64,000 bases of DNA from Oryzicola mucosus. Lineage in GTDB: Bacteria > Pseudomonadota > Alphaproteobacteria > Rhizobiales > Rhizobiaceae. Shown here in pieces: positions 17,806 to 27,921 of this stretch; the stretch's first letter is position 1; each line of letters begins with the position of its first letter. A program made the translations under genes and the position numbers. Where the stretch lies: positions 742,772-806,771 of the forward strand of contig NZ_JACVVX010000002.1 of the NCBI RefSeq assembly GCF_014534685.1. The letters are read 5' to 3'. The notes below the pieces were generated by a model. That model worked only from the letters and a program-made list of their open reading frames with translations. It was not told where the DNA came from and made no database searches.

Positions 17806-18309
17806 TTACATATCTCCCGGCGCCAGGAAGGCGCGCAGGCTGCCTGCGCCGAGCGATGCCACGGCGAGGCTGACGGGAAAATCTATGACCGCCAGACCGC
17901 ATGTGGGGAAACCGGCGCGCAGCGTCGCCAAAGCGTCTGCATCGCCCGAAGGAGCATGGGCTTCGGCCAGATCCTCCATCATCGGGTTGTGGCCGACCAC
18001 CAAAAGGCTGCCTTTGCCGCCATTCTCGCGAATGACGGCGAGATAGCCGGCAGCGTCGTCGTGATAGAGGCGCTCGGTGAAGACGACGCGGCCGGTGTCG
18101 GTCTGGCCCGCGACGGCCTCCAGCGTCTGGCGTGCGCGCAAGGCGGTCGAGCAGATGGTCATGCTTGGAATGTAATCCTGCTCCTGCATGGCCCGGCCCA
18201 GCGCTTCGGCATCGCGAATGCCGGATTCCTCCAGCGGACGATCGAAGTCGCGCATTCCGGGTAAGGCCCAGCCCGCCTTGGCGTGCCTGAGGAGATAAAG
18301 TGTGTTCAA
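17806..18309 (-). CDS. sixA: SixA-like histidine phosphatase
   Basis: A 167-residue member of the histidine phosphatase superfamily. The catalytic motif is LLRHAKAG near the N-terminus (RHA version of RHG), with a second histidine in VVGHNPMMEDL. Length and motif fit SixA, which removes phosphate from phosphohistidine on Hpt domains or PTS components. An Hpt protein gene is in the same window (6566-6925), but no specific link can be shown. It stands alone between ycjX and the dksA promoter region. Confidence 0.85.
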   Translation of the reverse strand: MNTLYLLRHAKAGWALPGMRDFDRPLEESGIRDAEALGRAMQEQDYIPSMTICSTALRARQTLEAVAGQTDTGRVVFTERLYHDDAAGYLAVIRENGGKGSLLVVGHNPMMEDLAEAHAPSGDADALATLRAGFPTCGLAVIDFPVSLAVASLGAGSLRAFLAPGDM

Positions 18310-18541
18310 GCGTTACCCCCAATAAGCCTAGGCCTCGTACCGTCCGAAGCAGGATTTGGGTGTACCGGCAGCAGGTGGCGCACGCAATGGCTAGCGGCTT
18401 GCGACAGAGGCGAGAAAGGGCAGGTGTGCTGTCCTATCCACAGGTGACGACAATTGAACCGGGGGTAGCAGGATGGGACTTGTGCTACCCGAGGCCGCCG
18501 AATATATAGGCGCGAAAACGGGGGTTTGTTGGGTGAGTCGA

Positions 18542-18958
<417 letters not shown>

Positions 18959-18974
18959 ATCGTTCTTGGATATT

Positions 18975-19005
18975 ACGGGCAGCTTCGGCTGCCCGTTTTG
19001 TTTTG
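18975..19005 (+). terminator. Intrinsic terminator of dksA
   Basis: A perfect 9-bp stem (ACGGGCAGC/GCTGCCCGT) with the stable TTCG tetraloop is followed by TTTTGTTTT. Confidence 0.93.
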
Positions 19006-19042
19006 TGGGCGATCTCAGCTCAATGGGCTCACGCTGTGAGGC

Positions 19043-19717
19043 TCAGCGTTTCGGTTGCGTCAGTTCGCTGAGCAAACGCGACATCTCATCCGCTGGGCTC
19101 GGCCTTTGCGCTGCCGGCTCTTCGTCGAGCTGAACTTCCAGATCCCGCAACAGCCTGGCGTCGATCTCACGATCGTCTGCTGCTTGCCGTGGTCCGGCAG
19201 TTGGGCGCTGTGGCGGCTGAGGAGCAGCCCTGTGTGGTGCGGGCGGCGCGACGGGCGCACGTATGACAGGCTCCTGACGCATGGGCGGAGGTGTTGGAGC
19301 CGGGCGCACGGCCGGCGCAGGGGTCGCCGGCGAGGGCTGGCGTTGAGCCGCCGGCTCCTGCGGACGTGGCCTGGGTGCGGGCTGGGGAGGTGCGGAGACA
19401 GCGAGATCCGGACGCTTGCTCGCGGCCACGCGGATGTCCGTCTCGACCACGACATCGTTCGGACCGCCGATGAGGATGAGATGCTCGACATCGTCGCGGC
19501 GGATAAGAACAAGGCGGCGATGGGTGTCCACCGCCGTTGCATCCATCACCGCCAGGCGGGTCTTGCGGTTGCGCCCACCCGTCACGAAGGTGCCGGCGGT
19601 CAGGCTCTTGATGATCTTGATGATCACCAGAACCACCACCAGCGCGACAAGCGCGGCGAGTGTCCACAAAACGGCTGCGGTGTAACCCGGCCCGGCTACG
19701 CTATCCAGCCAATCCAC
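19043..19717 (-). CDS. fliO: FliO-like flagellar export accessory membrane protein
   Basis: A 224-residue protein from GTG 19717, which has GGGAG eight bases upstream; a TTG start at 19777 would add 20 residues. One transmembrane helix (about 12-37) precedes a FliO-like basic beta region (NRKTRLAVMDATAVDTHRRLVLIRRDDVEHLILIGGP, shown here in part). A long Pro/Ala-rich tail of about 100 residues ends in a short helix. FliO assists assembly of the flagellar export gate, but no flagellar gene is nearby, and rhizobial fli clusters sit elsewhere. The assignment rests on the central domain only. Confidence 0.6.
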   Translation of the reverse strand: MDWLDSVAGPGYTAAVLWTLAALVALVVVLVIIKIIKSLTAGTFVTGGRNRKTRLAVMDATAVDTHRRLVLIRRDDVEHLILIGGPNDVVVETDIRVAASKRPDLAVSAPPQPAPRPRPQEPAAQRQPSPATPAPAVRPAPTPPPMRQEPVIRAPVAPPAPHRAAPQPPQRPTAGPRQAADDREIDARLLRDLEVQLDEEPAAQRPSPADEMSRLLSELTQPKR

Positions 19718-19998
19718 TCTTGAAGCTCCCAGCGTAAGTGTCTGAAACGACTTTAATAGCCACCGGTCAAACCGCAAGCAGCGTTTCCGCCATTCGCAGC
19801 CTTTCGTGCATCGCCGCGCCGGTCGTGCCGGTCAGGATGCATCGATGACTTTAACTGGCGCATGCCGCCGATGCGTCAAGGCCACGTTTTCCTGCGGTTA
19901 TGCATAGTTTTCCCAAGCATTTGGGGCCGGGGCCTTTCCCGTGCTTGAAGAATGTGATTCAACCGCCCGAATAACAAAGCGGAGAGATTCCCGGGGGC

Positions 19999-22578
19999 AT
20001 GGCGAAGGAAGCAAGCAAGGATTTCTATCCGGTGCCCATCGTCGATCAAGGGGAGCGGTTGAGCGCGATTACGCGCCTGATCATCTTCATTGTCGTGCTC
20101 ATCATCTCCGCGGTCGTCTTTTCCCTGTTCAAGGAGCAGTTGGGCGACCCGTTCCTGCTCGGGCTGCTCGGCGTGCTCGCCATGATCGGCGTGGGCTATT
20201 TGTTTGCCACCGCCGTCGGCTTCATCCAGATCGCCTCCCGCTCGCCGGCCGATGCGCTGTCGCGCGCTTTTGTCGACACCATGTCGCAAGGGCTGCTCAT
20301 GACTGATAGCAAGGGCCGCGTTGTCTACGCCAACCGCGCCTATGCCGACATGACAGGCGCCTCCAACGCTTCCAATCTGAAGACGGTCGAGAGCCTTCTG
20401 TCCGATGTGCCCGAGGCGTCGTCCATCGTCTATCGCCTGGCATCCGGCCTGCGCGACGGCGAGCGCGGCGCAGGCGAGTTCCGGCTGTCGCAGGCGCTGA
20501 ACGCGGACGCCGAGCCCGGCGCGCGCTGGTATCGGCTGAGCGCGCGGCCTTTCAAGTCGCCGGAACACCGCACTCATCTGAACGCCTGGCAGCTTTCCGA
20601 CATCTCGCAGGAGCGCGCCGAGCAGGAGCGTTTCTTTCTCGATCTCCAGCAGGCCATCGACCATCTGGATCACGCGCCTGCGGGCTTCCTGGCTGCCGAC
20701 CAGGATCGCAGGATCACTTATGTCAACGCCACGCTTGCCGAATGGCTGGGCATTGACCTCGCAAGCTTCACGCCGGGCGCAATCACCCTGGACGAGGTTG
20801 TGGCCGGCGACGGCATGGCGTTGGTGCGCTCTGTGAAAGCCGATCCGGGTACGACGCGCAATGCGGTGATCGATCTCGATCTGGCGACCGTTTCGGGCGC
20901 AGCGCTGCCGGTGCGCATCATGCACCGGATTTCGGCGAATAAAGACGGCGTGCCAGGGCCGACGCGGACCATCGTGCTCAACCGCATGCAGGGCGAGGAT
21001 TCCTCGGCCGAGCTGCGTGCATCGGAAGTGCGCTTTACCCGCTTCTTCAATTCGACGCCCATGGCGATTGCCGGCGTCGACCAGAACGGCCGTATCGTCC
21101 GCACCAATGCGCCGTTCCTGTCGCTATTCTCCAGCGTGGTCGACCGCGATACCGTCGACCGCAAGGTCAGGCTCGACACCGTCATCCACGAACGCGACCG
21201 GGCAGCGTTTGCCTTGGCGCTGGAGAAGGCACACCAGAAGCAGGCGGCGATTTCGCCGATCGATACCGTTCTGCCCGACAATGAGGAGCGCCACATGCGC
21301 TTCTACGTCAATGCGGTAGCCGATGGTTCAGACGGCGATGGGGCGGAGGAGGCGGCCATCGTCTACGCGGTGGAGACCACCGAGCAGAAGGCGCTGGAAA
21401 ACCAGATGGCGCAGAGCCAGAAGATGCAGGCCGTGGGCCAGCTCGCAGGCGGCATCGCTCACGACTTCAACAATGTGCTGACGGCCATCATCATGGCGTC
21501 GGACCTGCTTCTCGCCAATCACAGGCCGTCGGACCCATCGTTCCCCGACATTATGAACATCAAGCAGAACGCCAACCGCGCCGCCTCGCTGGTGCGGCAG
21601 CTGCTGGCCTTCTCGCGCAAGCAGACGTTGCGGCCGGAGGTTCTGAGCCTCACCGACGTTCTGGCTGACCTGCGCATGCTTTTGGCCCGACTGGTCGGCA
21701 ACGACATCAAGCTGAAGGTCGATCACGGCCGCGACTTGTGGCAGGTGAAGGTCGATCTCGGCCAGTTCGAGCAGGTGGTGGTGAACCTCGCCGTCAATGC
21801 GCGCGACGCCATGCCGGCGGGCGGCGACCTGACGGTGCGCACCCGCAACGTCACGGCTGATGAAGCCGCAGCCTTCAACTATCGCGAATTTTCGCCGGCG
21901 GACTTCGTGCTGGTCGAGGTCGAGGATACCGGCAGCGGCATCGCGCCCGATGTGCTCAAGAAGATCTTCGAGCCGTTCTTCACCACCAAGGAAGTCGGCA
22001 AAGGCACCGGCCTCGGGCTCTCGATGGTCTATGGCATCATCAAGCAGACCGGCGGCTACATCTATTGCGAGTCGGAAGTCGGCAAAGGAACTGTGTTCCG
22101 CATCTTTCTGCCGCGTTACATCGCCGTGGAACAGCCGGCATCGGCGCAGTCGGGCGATGCCAAGCCTTTCGAGGCCCCCAAGCCGGTCGAGCCGCCCAAG
22201 GACCTGTCGGGCTCGGCCACCGTGCTTCTGGTCGAGGACGAGGATGCGGTGCGGATGGGCGGCATGAGGGCGCTGACCTCGCGCGGCTACACCGTGCACG
22301 AGGCGTCTTCGGGCGTCGAGGCCCTAGAAGTGTTCGAGGAACTGAACGGCAAGGTCGATATCGTTGTTTCCGACGTTGTCATGCCCGAGATGGACGGGCC
22401 GACGCTGTTGGGAGAGTTGCGCAAGCGCCAGCCCAACATCAAGTTCGTCTTCGTCTCCGGCTATGCGGAGGATGCCTTCGCTAGGAACCTCCCGGCGGAT
22501 GCGCAGTTCGGTTTCCTGCCAAAGCCGTTTTCTCTCAAGCAGCTGGCAACGGTCGTCAAGGACGTGCTCGAGTCCTAA
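19999..22578 (+). CDS. cckA: Cell-cycle hybrid sensor histidine kinase CckA
   Basis: An 859-residue inner-membrane kinase/phosphatase that feeds the ChpT-CtrA phosphorelay. The order is two transmembrane helices (about 24-43 and 50-76), PAS domains (about 90-200, 215-330 and 340-460), then HisKA with H488 in [16 protein letters not shown] HATPase domain follows with [30 protein letters not shown] and [11 protein letters not shown]. The C-terminal receiver has D792 in [12 protein letters not shown]. Length and domain order match CckA of other alphaproteobacteria. A perfect CtrA box in the same window is at 39052. Confidence 0.95.
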   Translation: MAKEASKDFYPVPIVDQGERLSAITRLIIFIVVLIISAVVFSLFKEQLGDPFLLGLLGVLAMIGVGYLFATAVGFIQIASRSPADALSRAFVDTMSQGLLMTDSKGRVVYANRAYADMTGASNASNLKTVESLLSDVPEASSIVYRLASGLRDGERGAGEFRLSQALNADAEPGARWYRLSARPFKSPEHRTHLNAWQLSDISQERAEQERFFLDLQQAIDHLDHAPAGFLAADQDRRITYVNATLAEWLGIDLASFTPGAITLDEVVAGDGMALVRSVKADPGTTRNAVIDLDLATVSGAALPVRIMHRISANKDGVPGPTRTIVLNRMQGEDSSAELRASEVRFTRFFNSTPMAIAGVDQNGRIVRTNAPFLSLFSSVVDRDTVDRKVRLDTVIHERDRAAFALALEKAHQKQAAISPIDTVLPDNEERHMRFYVNAVADGSDGDGAEEAAIVYAVETTEQKALENQMAQSQKMQAVGQLAGGIAHDFNNVLTAIIMASDLLLANHRPSDPSFPDIMNIKQNANRAASLVRQLLAFSRKQTLRPEVLSLTDVLADLRMLLARLVGNDIKLKVDHGRDLWQVKVDLGQFEQVVVNLAVNARDAMPAGGDLTVRTRNVTADEAAAFNYREFSPADFVLVEVEDTGSGIAPDVLKKIFEPFFTTKEVGKGTGLGLSMVYGIIKQTGGYIYCESEVGKGTVFRIFLPRYIAVEQPASAQSGDAKPFEAPKPVEPPKDLSGSATVLLVEDEDAVRMGGMRALTSRGYTVHEASSGVEALEVFEELNGKVDIVVSDVVMPEMDGPTLLGELRKRQPNIKFVFVSGYAEDAFARNLPADAQFGFLPKPFSLKQLATVVKDVLES

Positions 22579-22885
22579 GCGACTGGAGCATGGCCGGATT
22601 GCAGGTCTCAATCCCGCCGACGCGGGTGCCAAGCCCTACACTGCTTGTGTCTAATTTCCGCGCAGTGATCAATTTTGCCTATTAATTGTGCCGACCTTGG
22701 CTCCATCTGCGCAAATTTCTCTCATATTTAGGCGTCACTCCGCGCATTCTTGCGTATTGCCGATTTGAAGCCGGCTCACGACGCTGATTTCGTTCATTAA
22801 ATTTTTACGGCTCCGCATTCCTGCGAACTGGCATGGGCGTTGCATCTGATTGTGCAATGCAAACAACCATTCGGAGATAATGGGA
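22579..22885. other. Intergenic region cckA-urtA
   Basis: This 307-bp AT-richer gap holds no gene. It contains the sigma-54 promoter described separately and, upstream of it, a stretch (about 22640-22800) where enhancer sites for NtrC would be expected. I could not identify a convincing NtrC palindrome by eye. Confidence 0.7.
22829..22844 (+). promoter_or_regulatory. Sigma-54 (RpoN) promoter of the urt operon
   Basis: TGGCATG-GGCG-TTGCA matches the -24/-12 consensus TGGCACG-N4-TTGCW with one mismatch. It lies 41 bases before the urtA start, which places the transcript start near 22857. Nitrogen-limitation control of urea uptake through NtrC is the usual pattern. Confidence 0.85.
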
Positions 22886-24190
22886 ATGAGGGGCAGTTTC
22901 TACGGTATCAAGACCATGTTGGCTGCGAGCGTCCTGGCGACGAGCATGAGCTTCGCGGTGCCTTCCTATGCGCAGGAGGAGACCATCAAGGTCGGCATCC
23001 TGCACTCGCTGTCGGGTACGATGGCGATTTCCGAGACGACGTTGAAGGACACGATGCTGTTCCTCATCGACGAGCAAAACAAGAAGGGCGGCTTGCTCGG
23101 CAAGAAGCTTGAGGCCGTGGTCGTCGACCCGGCGTCCGACTGGCCGCTGTTTGCCGAAAAGGCACGCGAGCTGATCTCGGTGAACAAGGTTTCGGCCGTC
23201 TTCGGCTGCTGGACCTCGGTGTCGCGCAAGTCGGTGCTGCCGGTGTTCGAGGAACTCAACAACATCCTGTTCTACCCGGTTCAGTATGAAGGCGAGGAAA
23301 GCCAGCGCAACGTGTTCTACACGGGTGCAGCGCCCAACCAGCAGGCCATTCCGGCGGTCGACTATCTGATGAACGACGAGGGCGTGGAACGCTGGGTGCT
23401 TGCCGGTACCGACTATGTCTATCCGCAGACCACCAACAAGATCCTTCAGGCCTATCTCGAATCCAAGGGCGTGGCGAAGGAAGACATCATGGTCAACTAC
23501 ACGCCGTTCGGTCACTCCGACTGGCAGACCATCGTGACCGACATCAAGAATTTCGGTTCCGCCGGCAAGAAAACCGCCGTGGTCTCGACCATCAATGGCG
23601 ACGCCAACGTGCCGTTCTACAAGGAACTCGCCAACCAGGGCATCAAGGCCGAAGACATCCCGGTCGTGGCTTTCTCGGTGGGCGAGGAGGAACTCGCCGG
23701 TCTCGACACCGCGCCGCTCGTCGGCCACCTGACGGCCTGGAACTACTTCCAGTCGGTCGACACGCCCGAGAATGCCGACTTCATCGCCAAGTGGAAGGAG
23801 TACACCAAGAACCCCGACCGCGTGACCAACGATCCGATGGAAGCCCATGTCATTGGCTTCAACATGTGGATCAAGGCTGTCGAGAAGGCCGGCACGACCG
23901 AGCCCGATGCGGTGATCGACTCCATCATCGGCGTTTCTGTGCCGAACCTGACGGGCGGCTACTCGGCGATGATGCCGAACCACCACATCACCAAGCCGGT
24001 TCTGATCGGCGAAATCCAGGCCGACGGCCAGATGGAGACGGTGTGGCAGACCTCGGGCCTCGTGGTCGGCGACGAATGGTCGGACTATCTGCCGGACTCC
24101 AAGGACCTGATCGCCGATTGGCGCGCCCCGATGTCCTGCGGCAACTTCAACGTCGCGGCCGGCAAGTGCGGCGGCAAAGGCACGAACTGA
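22886..24190 (+). CDS. urtA: Urea ABC transporter substrate-binding protein
   Basis: A 434-residue periplasmic urea-binding protein that delivers urea to UrtBC. It has a signal peptide (MRGSFYGIKTMLAASVLATS, cleavage near YAQ|EE) and the UrtA type-I fold with IKVGILHSLSGTMAISE, FGCWTSVSRKSVLPVFEE and FYPVQYEGEES. ATG 22886 has GGAG nine bases upstream; the ATG at 22880 is too close to it. First gene of urtABCDE, behind a sigma-54 promoter and before a hairpin that probably trims distal expression. No urease genes lie in the window. Confidence 0.95.
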   Translation: MRGSFYGIKTMLAASVLATSMSFAVPSYAQEETIKVGILHSLSGTMAISETTLKDTMLFLIDEQNKKGGLLGKKLEAVVVDPASDWPLFAEKARELISVNKVSAVFGCWTSVSRKSVLPVFEELNNILFYPVQYEGEESQRNVFYTGAAPNQQAIPAVDYLMNDEGVERWVLAGTDYVYPQTTNKILQAYLESKGVAKEDIMVNYTPFGHSDWQTIVTDIKNFGSAGKKTAVVSTINGDANVPFYKELANQGIKAEDIPVVAFSVGEEELAGLDTAPLVGHLTAWNYFQSVDTPENADFIAKWKEYTKNPDRVTNDPMEAHVIGFNMWIKAVEKAGTTEPDAVIDSIIGVSVPNLTGGYSAMMPNHHITKPVLIGEIQADGQMETVWQTSGLVVGDEWSDYLPDSKDLIADWRAPMSCGNFNVAAGKCGGKGTN

Positions 24191-24202
24191 GTTGAGCTGA
24201 AT

Positions 24203-24252
24203 GCCTGATCCTTCAGGCACCGATCCGGGCGGAGTTCTGCCCGGATCGTTTT
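24203..24252 (+). terminator. Attenuator-type hairpins between urtA and urtB
   Basis: Two hairpins follow urtA: GCCTGA/TCAGGC at 24203-24218, and a 10-bp stem CGATCCGGGC/GCCCGGATCG at 24221-24248 followed by TTTT. Placed after the binding-protein gene, they probably terminate part of the transcription and stabilise the urtA message, giving UrtA in excess over the membrane parts. Confidence 0.75.
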
Positions 24253-24276
24253 CCGAAGAAACGGAATCGCTGCGAC

Positions 24277-25893
24277 ATGACATTCCTGCGCGCCATCGGC
24301 CTGCTCATCCTGCTGTTTGCGACCTCCGGTGCCAGCGCCCAATCCAATGAGACGGCGCTGCGCGAGACGATCGGTGGCCTGTCCTCAGCCAAGAATTTCC
24401 GCGAGACCGAAGAAATCGTTCGCAGCCTGGGCGCGACTGGTGACCCCGTCGTGGGCCGGGTGCTCAATGCGCTGTCGGACGGCAATGTCAGTTTCCGCAA
24501 GTCCGACAACACCGTTTTCATCGTCAGCGAGCGTGCCGGGCGCGCCAAGCTGTTCGATCCGATTTCCGGCGACGAGGTGGGCGAGGCGGCCACCACCGAG
24601 CTTACCAAGGTGAAGGTCAACAACGGCCTGCGCCGCTCCATTCGCGAAGTGTTCGCTACGCTGACCCTTGGGTCGCCGAACCCCGCAGTGCGCCAACGGG
24701 CCGCCGACACCATGTTCATCAGCCCCGATCCGGCCGCCATCGAGGGTCTCGACGCTGCAATCGCGAAGGAAGACGTCGCCAGCGTCAAGGAGCGCATGAT
24801 CCAGGCACGCGCTGCTGCCGTTCTCGCCTCAGACCTGCCGGAAGCCGATAAGCTGGCGGCCATCGAGGTGATCGGCGCGCGCGGCGACCGCTCCGCTTTG
24901 TCGCTGCTGGTCAGCTATCAGGGCCGTTCCGAAGGCGCGCTCCGCGAGGCTGCTGCTTCCGCCGCTGCCGGTATCGAGAGCACCATCGCCGTCTGGAACG
25001 CGGCCCAGAACGTCTGGTACGGGATTTCGCTGGGATCGGTGCTGCTTCTGGCCGCTATCGGCCTGGCCATAACCTTCGGCGTCATGGGCGTCATCAACAT
25101 GGCGCATGGCGAGATGGTGATGATCGGCGCCTACACCACCTTCGTGGTGCAGAACATCATCCGCACCTCCTATCCCGGCCTGTTCGACTACTCACTCGCG
25201 ATTGCGCTGCCGCTGGCCTTCCTCGTCGCCGGCTTTGTCGGGCTCGTGATGGAGCGCGGCCTGATCCGCTTTCTCTATGGCCGGCCGCTGGAGACCCTGC
25301 TCGCCACCTGGGGCGTTTCGCTGGTATTGCAGCAACTGGTGCGCACCATCTTCGGGCCGACCAACCGGGAGGTGGGCAACCCGTCCTGGATGTCCGGCTC
25401 GTTCCAGCTCGGCGAAATGGCGATCACCTGGAACCGGCTCTGGATCGTGGTGTTCTCGCTCGCGGTATTCGTGCTGCTGCTCTACATCTTCAACCGGACG
25501 GCATGGGGCCTGCAGATGCGCGCCGTCACCGCCAATCGCCGCATGGCCGCATCCATGGGCATCCGCACGCCGTGGGTCGACGCTTTCACCTTTGCGCTGG
25601 GATCGGGCATTGCCGGCATTGCCGGCGTGGCGCTCAGCCAGGTCGACAACGTCTCGCCCGATCTTGGCCAGGGCTACATCATCGACAGTTTCATGGTGGT
25701 GGTGTTCGGCGGCGTCGGCAATCTGTGGGGCACACTGGTGGGCGCCATGTCGCTCGGCATCCTCAACAAGTTCCTCGAGCCTTATGCGGGGGCTGTACTG
25801 GGCAAAATCCTGGTCCTGGTGCTCATCATCCTGTTTATCCAGAAGCGCCCGCGCGGCCTGTTCGCGCTCAAGGGCAGGGCGGTGGAAGCATGA
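24277..25893 (+). CDS. urtB: Urea ABC transporter permease UrtB
   Basis: A 538-residue permease of the branched-chain amino acid/urea family (LivH-like). A signal-like segment (1-22) and an exported region of about 220 residues, normal for UrtB, precede the membrane domain from about residue 245. The membrane part has GVMGVINMAHGEMVMIGAYT and ALGSGIAGIAGVALSQVDNV. It overlaps urtC by four bases (ATGA). With UrtC it forms the heterodimeric channel. Confidence 0.95.
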   Translation: MTFLRAIGLLILLFATSGASAQSNETALRETIGGLSSAKNFRETEEIVRSLGATGDPVVGRVLNALSDGNVSFRKSDNTVFIVSERAGRAKLFDPISGDEVGEAATTELTKVKVNNGLRRSIREVFATLTLGSPNPAVRQRAADTMFISPDPAAIEGLDAAIAKEDVASVKERMIQARAAAVLASDLPEADKLAAIEVIGARGDRSALSLLVSYQGRSEGALREAAASAAAGIESTIAVWNAAQNVWYGISLGSVLLLAAIGLAITFGVMGVINMAHGEMVMIGAYTTFVVQNIIRTSYPGLFDYSLAIALPLAFLVAGFVGLVMERGLIRFLYGRPLETLLATWGVSLVLQQLVRTIFGPTNREVGNPSWMSGSFQLGEMAITWNRLWIVVFSLAVFVLLLYIFNRTAWGLQMRAVTANRRMAASMGIRTPWVDAFTFALGSGIAGIAGVALSQVDNVSPDLGQGYIIDSFMVVVFGGVGNLWGTLVGAMSLGILNKFLEPYAGAVLGKILVLVLIILFIQKRPRGLFALKGRAVEA

Positions 25894-27104
25894 TCACGCG
25901 ACGCTTCTTCGCCAACGGCGCCGACCGGCGCGTCTTCATCACCATCGGGCTTCTTCTGGGGGCGGCGATTGTCGTGCCGATCCTCAACATCGCCCTGCCG
26001 CCGGACAGCGCATTTCATGTGCCGAGCTACATGGTCGCGCTGGTGGGCAAGTATCTCTGCTTTGCGCTTCTGGCGCTCGCGCTCGATCTGGTCTGGGGCT
26101 ATTGCGGCATTCTCTCGCTCGGCCACGGCGCGTTCTTCGCGCTGGGCGGCTATGCGATGGGCATGTATCTGATGCGGCAGATCGGCGACCGGGGCGTCTA
26201 CGGCAATCCGATCCTGCCGGACTTCATGGTGTTCCTGAACTGGAAGGAGCTGCCGTGGTTCTGGTACGGTTTCGACCAGTTCTGGTTCGCCGCCATCATG
26301 GTCATGCTGGTGCCGGGGCTTCTGGCCTTTGTCTTCGGCTGGTTCGCCTTCCGCAGCCGCGTCACCGGCGTTTACCTCTCCATCATCACCCAGGCGATGA
26401 CCTATGCGCTGCTGCTCGCCTTCTTCCGTAATGACATGGGTTTCGGCGGCAACAACGGCCTGACCGATTTCAAGGACATTCTCGGCTTCAACGTGCAGGC
26501 CAACACGACGCGCTCGGCGATTTTCGCCGCCAGCGCGGTGGCGCTGGCGCTCGGCGTGTTCATCACCTGGGCGATCATCAACTCGAAATACGGAAAGCTG
26601 CTGATCGCCGTGCGCGACGCCGAGAGCCGGACGCGATTCATCGGCTGGCGGCCCGAAAACGTGAAGCTCTTCGCCTTCACGGTCTCGGCCGTTATGGCCG
26701 GCATCGCGGGGGCGCTCTATGTGCCGCAGGTCGGCATCATCAACCCCGGCGAGTTCGCACCGGCCAATTCCATCGAGGTGGTGATCTGGACGGCGGTCGG
26801 CGGGCGCGGCACCATTGTCGGCCCGATCGTCGGCGCGCTTTTGGTCAATGCCGGCAAGAGCTGGTTCACAGGCGTGCTGCCGGAATACTGGCTGTTCGCA
26901 TTGGGTGGCCTGTTCATCGCCACGACCCTGTTCCTGCCGCGCGGTGTCATCGGCATGTGGGACCACTGGATGGCCACCCATCGCGAGCGCAAGGCGGCCG
27001 CTTTGCCGCCCTCGGCTGGAGCGCCGGCCGCGCCGACGCCGCAGCAGCGGGAGTGGCAGGCGTCTGCCACCGGCGGCGCTCCCGAACCCCAGCCGGCGGA
27101 GTGA
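25890..27104 (+). CDS. urtC: Urea ABC transporter permease UrtC
   Basis: A 404-residue LivM-like permease, the partner of UrtB. Its membrane domain carries WGYCGILSLGHGAFFALGGY and the EAA-like loop DAESRTRFIGWRPENVKLFA. The C-terminal 40 residues are an Ala/Pro-rich tail. ATG 25890 overlaps the urtB stop; the open frame extends upstream inside urtB only as a shadow. urtD begins three bases after the stop. Confidence 0.95.
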   Translation: MITRRFFANGADRRVFITIGLLLGAAIVVPILNIALPPDSAFHVPSYMVALVGKYLCFALLALALDLVWGYCGILSLGHGAFFALGGYAMGMYLMRQIGDRGVYGNPILPDFMVFLNWKELPWFWYGFDQFWFAAIMVMLVPGLLAFVFGWFAFRSRVTGVYLSIITQAMTYALLLAFFRNDMGFGGNNGLTDFKDILGFNVQANTTRSAIFAASAVALALGVFITWAIINSKYGKLLIAVRDAESRTRFIGWRPENVKLFAFTVSAVMAGIAGALYVPQVGIINPGEFAPANSIEVVIWTAVGGRGTIVGPIVGALLVNAGKSWFTGVLPEYWLFALGGLFIATTLFLPRGVIGMWDHWMATHRERKAAALPPSAGAPAAPTPQQREWQASATGGAPEPQPAE

Positions 27105-27106
27105 GC

Positions 27107-27853
27107 ATGAGCAAGAGCGGAACCATCCTCTATCTCGACGGCGTGTCGGTCTCCTTCGACGGGTTCAGGGCGATCAACAATCTGTCGCTGGTGCTCGACC
27201 GGGGCGAGATGCGCGCCATCATCGGCCCGAATGGCGCAGGCAAGACGACGATGATGGACATCGTCACCGGCAAGACCAAGCCCGATAGCGGCGAGGTCTA
27301 TTTCAACGGCGAGATCGACCTGACGCGGCACGACGAGGCCGACATCGCGATGATGGGCATCGGCCGCAAGTTCCAGAAACCGACGGTGTTCGAGAGCCAC
27401 ACGGTCGAAGACAACCTGATGCTGTCGCTGAAGGGGCCGCGCTCGATCTTTCCGGCGCTGTTTCATCGCAAGACGGCGGACGAGGCGCGGCGCATCGACG
27501 ATATTCTCGGCATCATACGCCTGGGCGACAAGCGCCATATGCTGGGTGCAAACCTGTCGCACGGGCAGAAGCAATGGCTGGAGATCGGCATGCTTCTGGC
27601 GCAGGATCCCAAGCTTCTGCTGGTCGACGAGCCGGTGGCCGGCATGACCGACGCCGAGACCGAAGAGACGGCGCGCTTGCTCAAGGATATCGCCAAGACC
27701 CATTCGGTTGTGGTCGTGGAGCACGACATGCATTTCGTGCGCGAGCTCGGCGTGAAGGTCACCTGCCTGCACGAAGGCTCGGTCCTGTCGGAAGGTACGC
27801 TGGATTTCGTCTCGGCCGACGACCGCGTCGTCGAAGTCTATCTGGGGAGATGA
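27107..27853 (+). CDS. urtD: Urea ABC transporter ATP-binding protein UrtD
   Basis: A 248-residue ATPase of the LivG type. Walker A is GPNGAGKTT, the signature is LSHGQKQWLEIG (a variant of LSGGQ typical of UrtD), and Walker B is LLLVDEPVAGM. It powers urea uptake with UrtE. The start follows the urtC stop by two bases. Its stop overlaps the start of a 23-codon frame that leads into urtE. Confidence 0.95.
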   Translation: MSKSGTILYLDGVSVSFDGFRAINNLSLVLDRGEMRAIIGPNGAGKTTMMDIVTGKTKPDSGEVYFNGEIDLTRHDEADIAMMGIGRKFQKPTVFESHTVEDNLMLSLKGPRSIFPALFHRKTADEARRIDDILGIIRLGDKRHMLGANLSHGQKQWLEIGMLLAQDPKLLLVDEPVAGMTDAETEETARLLKDIAKTHSVVVVEHDMHFVRELGVKVTCLHEGSVLSEGTLDFVSADDRVVEVYLGR

Positions 27854-27921
27854 GCATGATGTGGCGTGTGCCGATTGCCCGGTTCCTGATGCCGGCCTTG
27901 CCGTGGCGGAGACGACGCTGA
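27850..27921 (+). CDS. Possible 23-codon coupling ORF between urtD and urtE
   Basis: ATG 27850 overlaps the urtD stop (ATGA) behind GGGGAG. The 23-codon frame (MSMMWRVPIARFLMPALPWR and three more Arg) ends with a TGA whose A is the first base of the urtE ATG (TGATG). Both junctions are of the stop-start type, so the mini-ORF could carry ribosomes across the 67-base gap by re-initiation. Whether it is translated is unknown; the peptide is basic and has no known relative. Confidence 0.35.
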   Translation: MSMMWRVPIARFLMPALPWRRRR

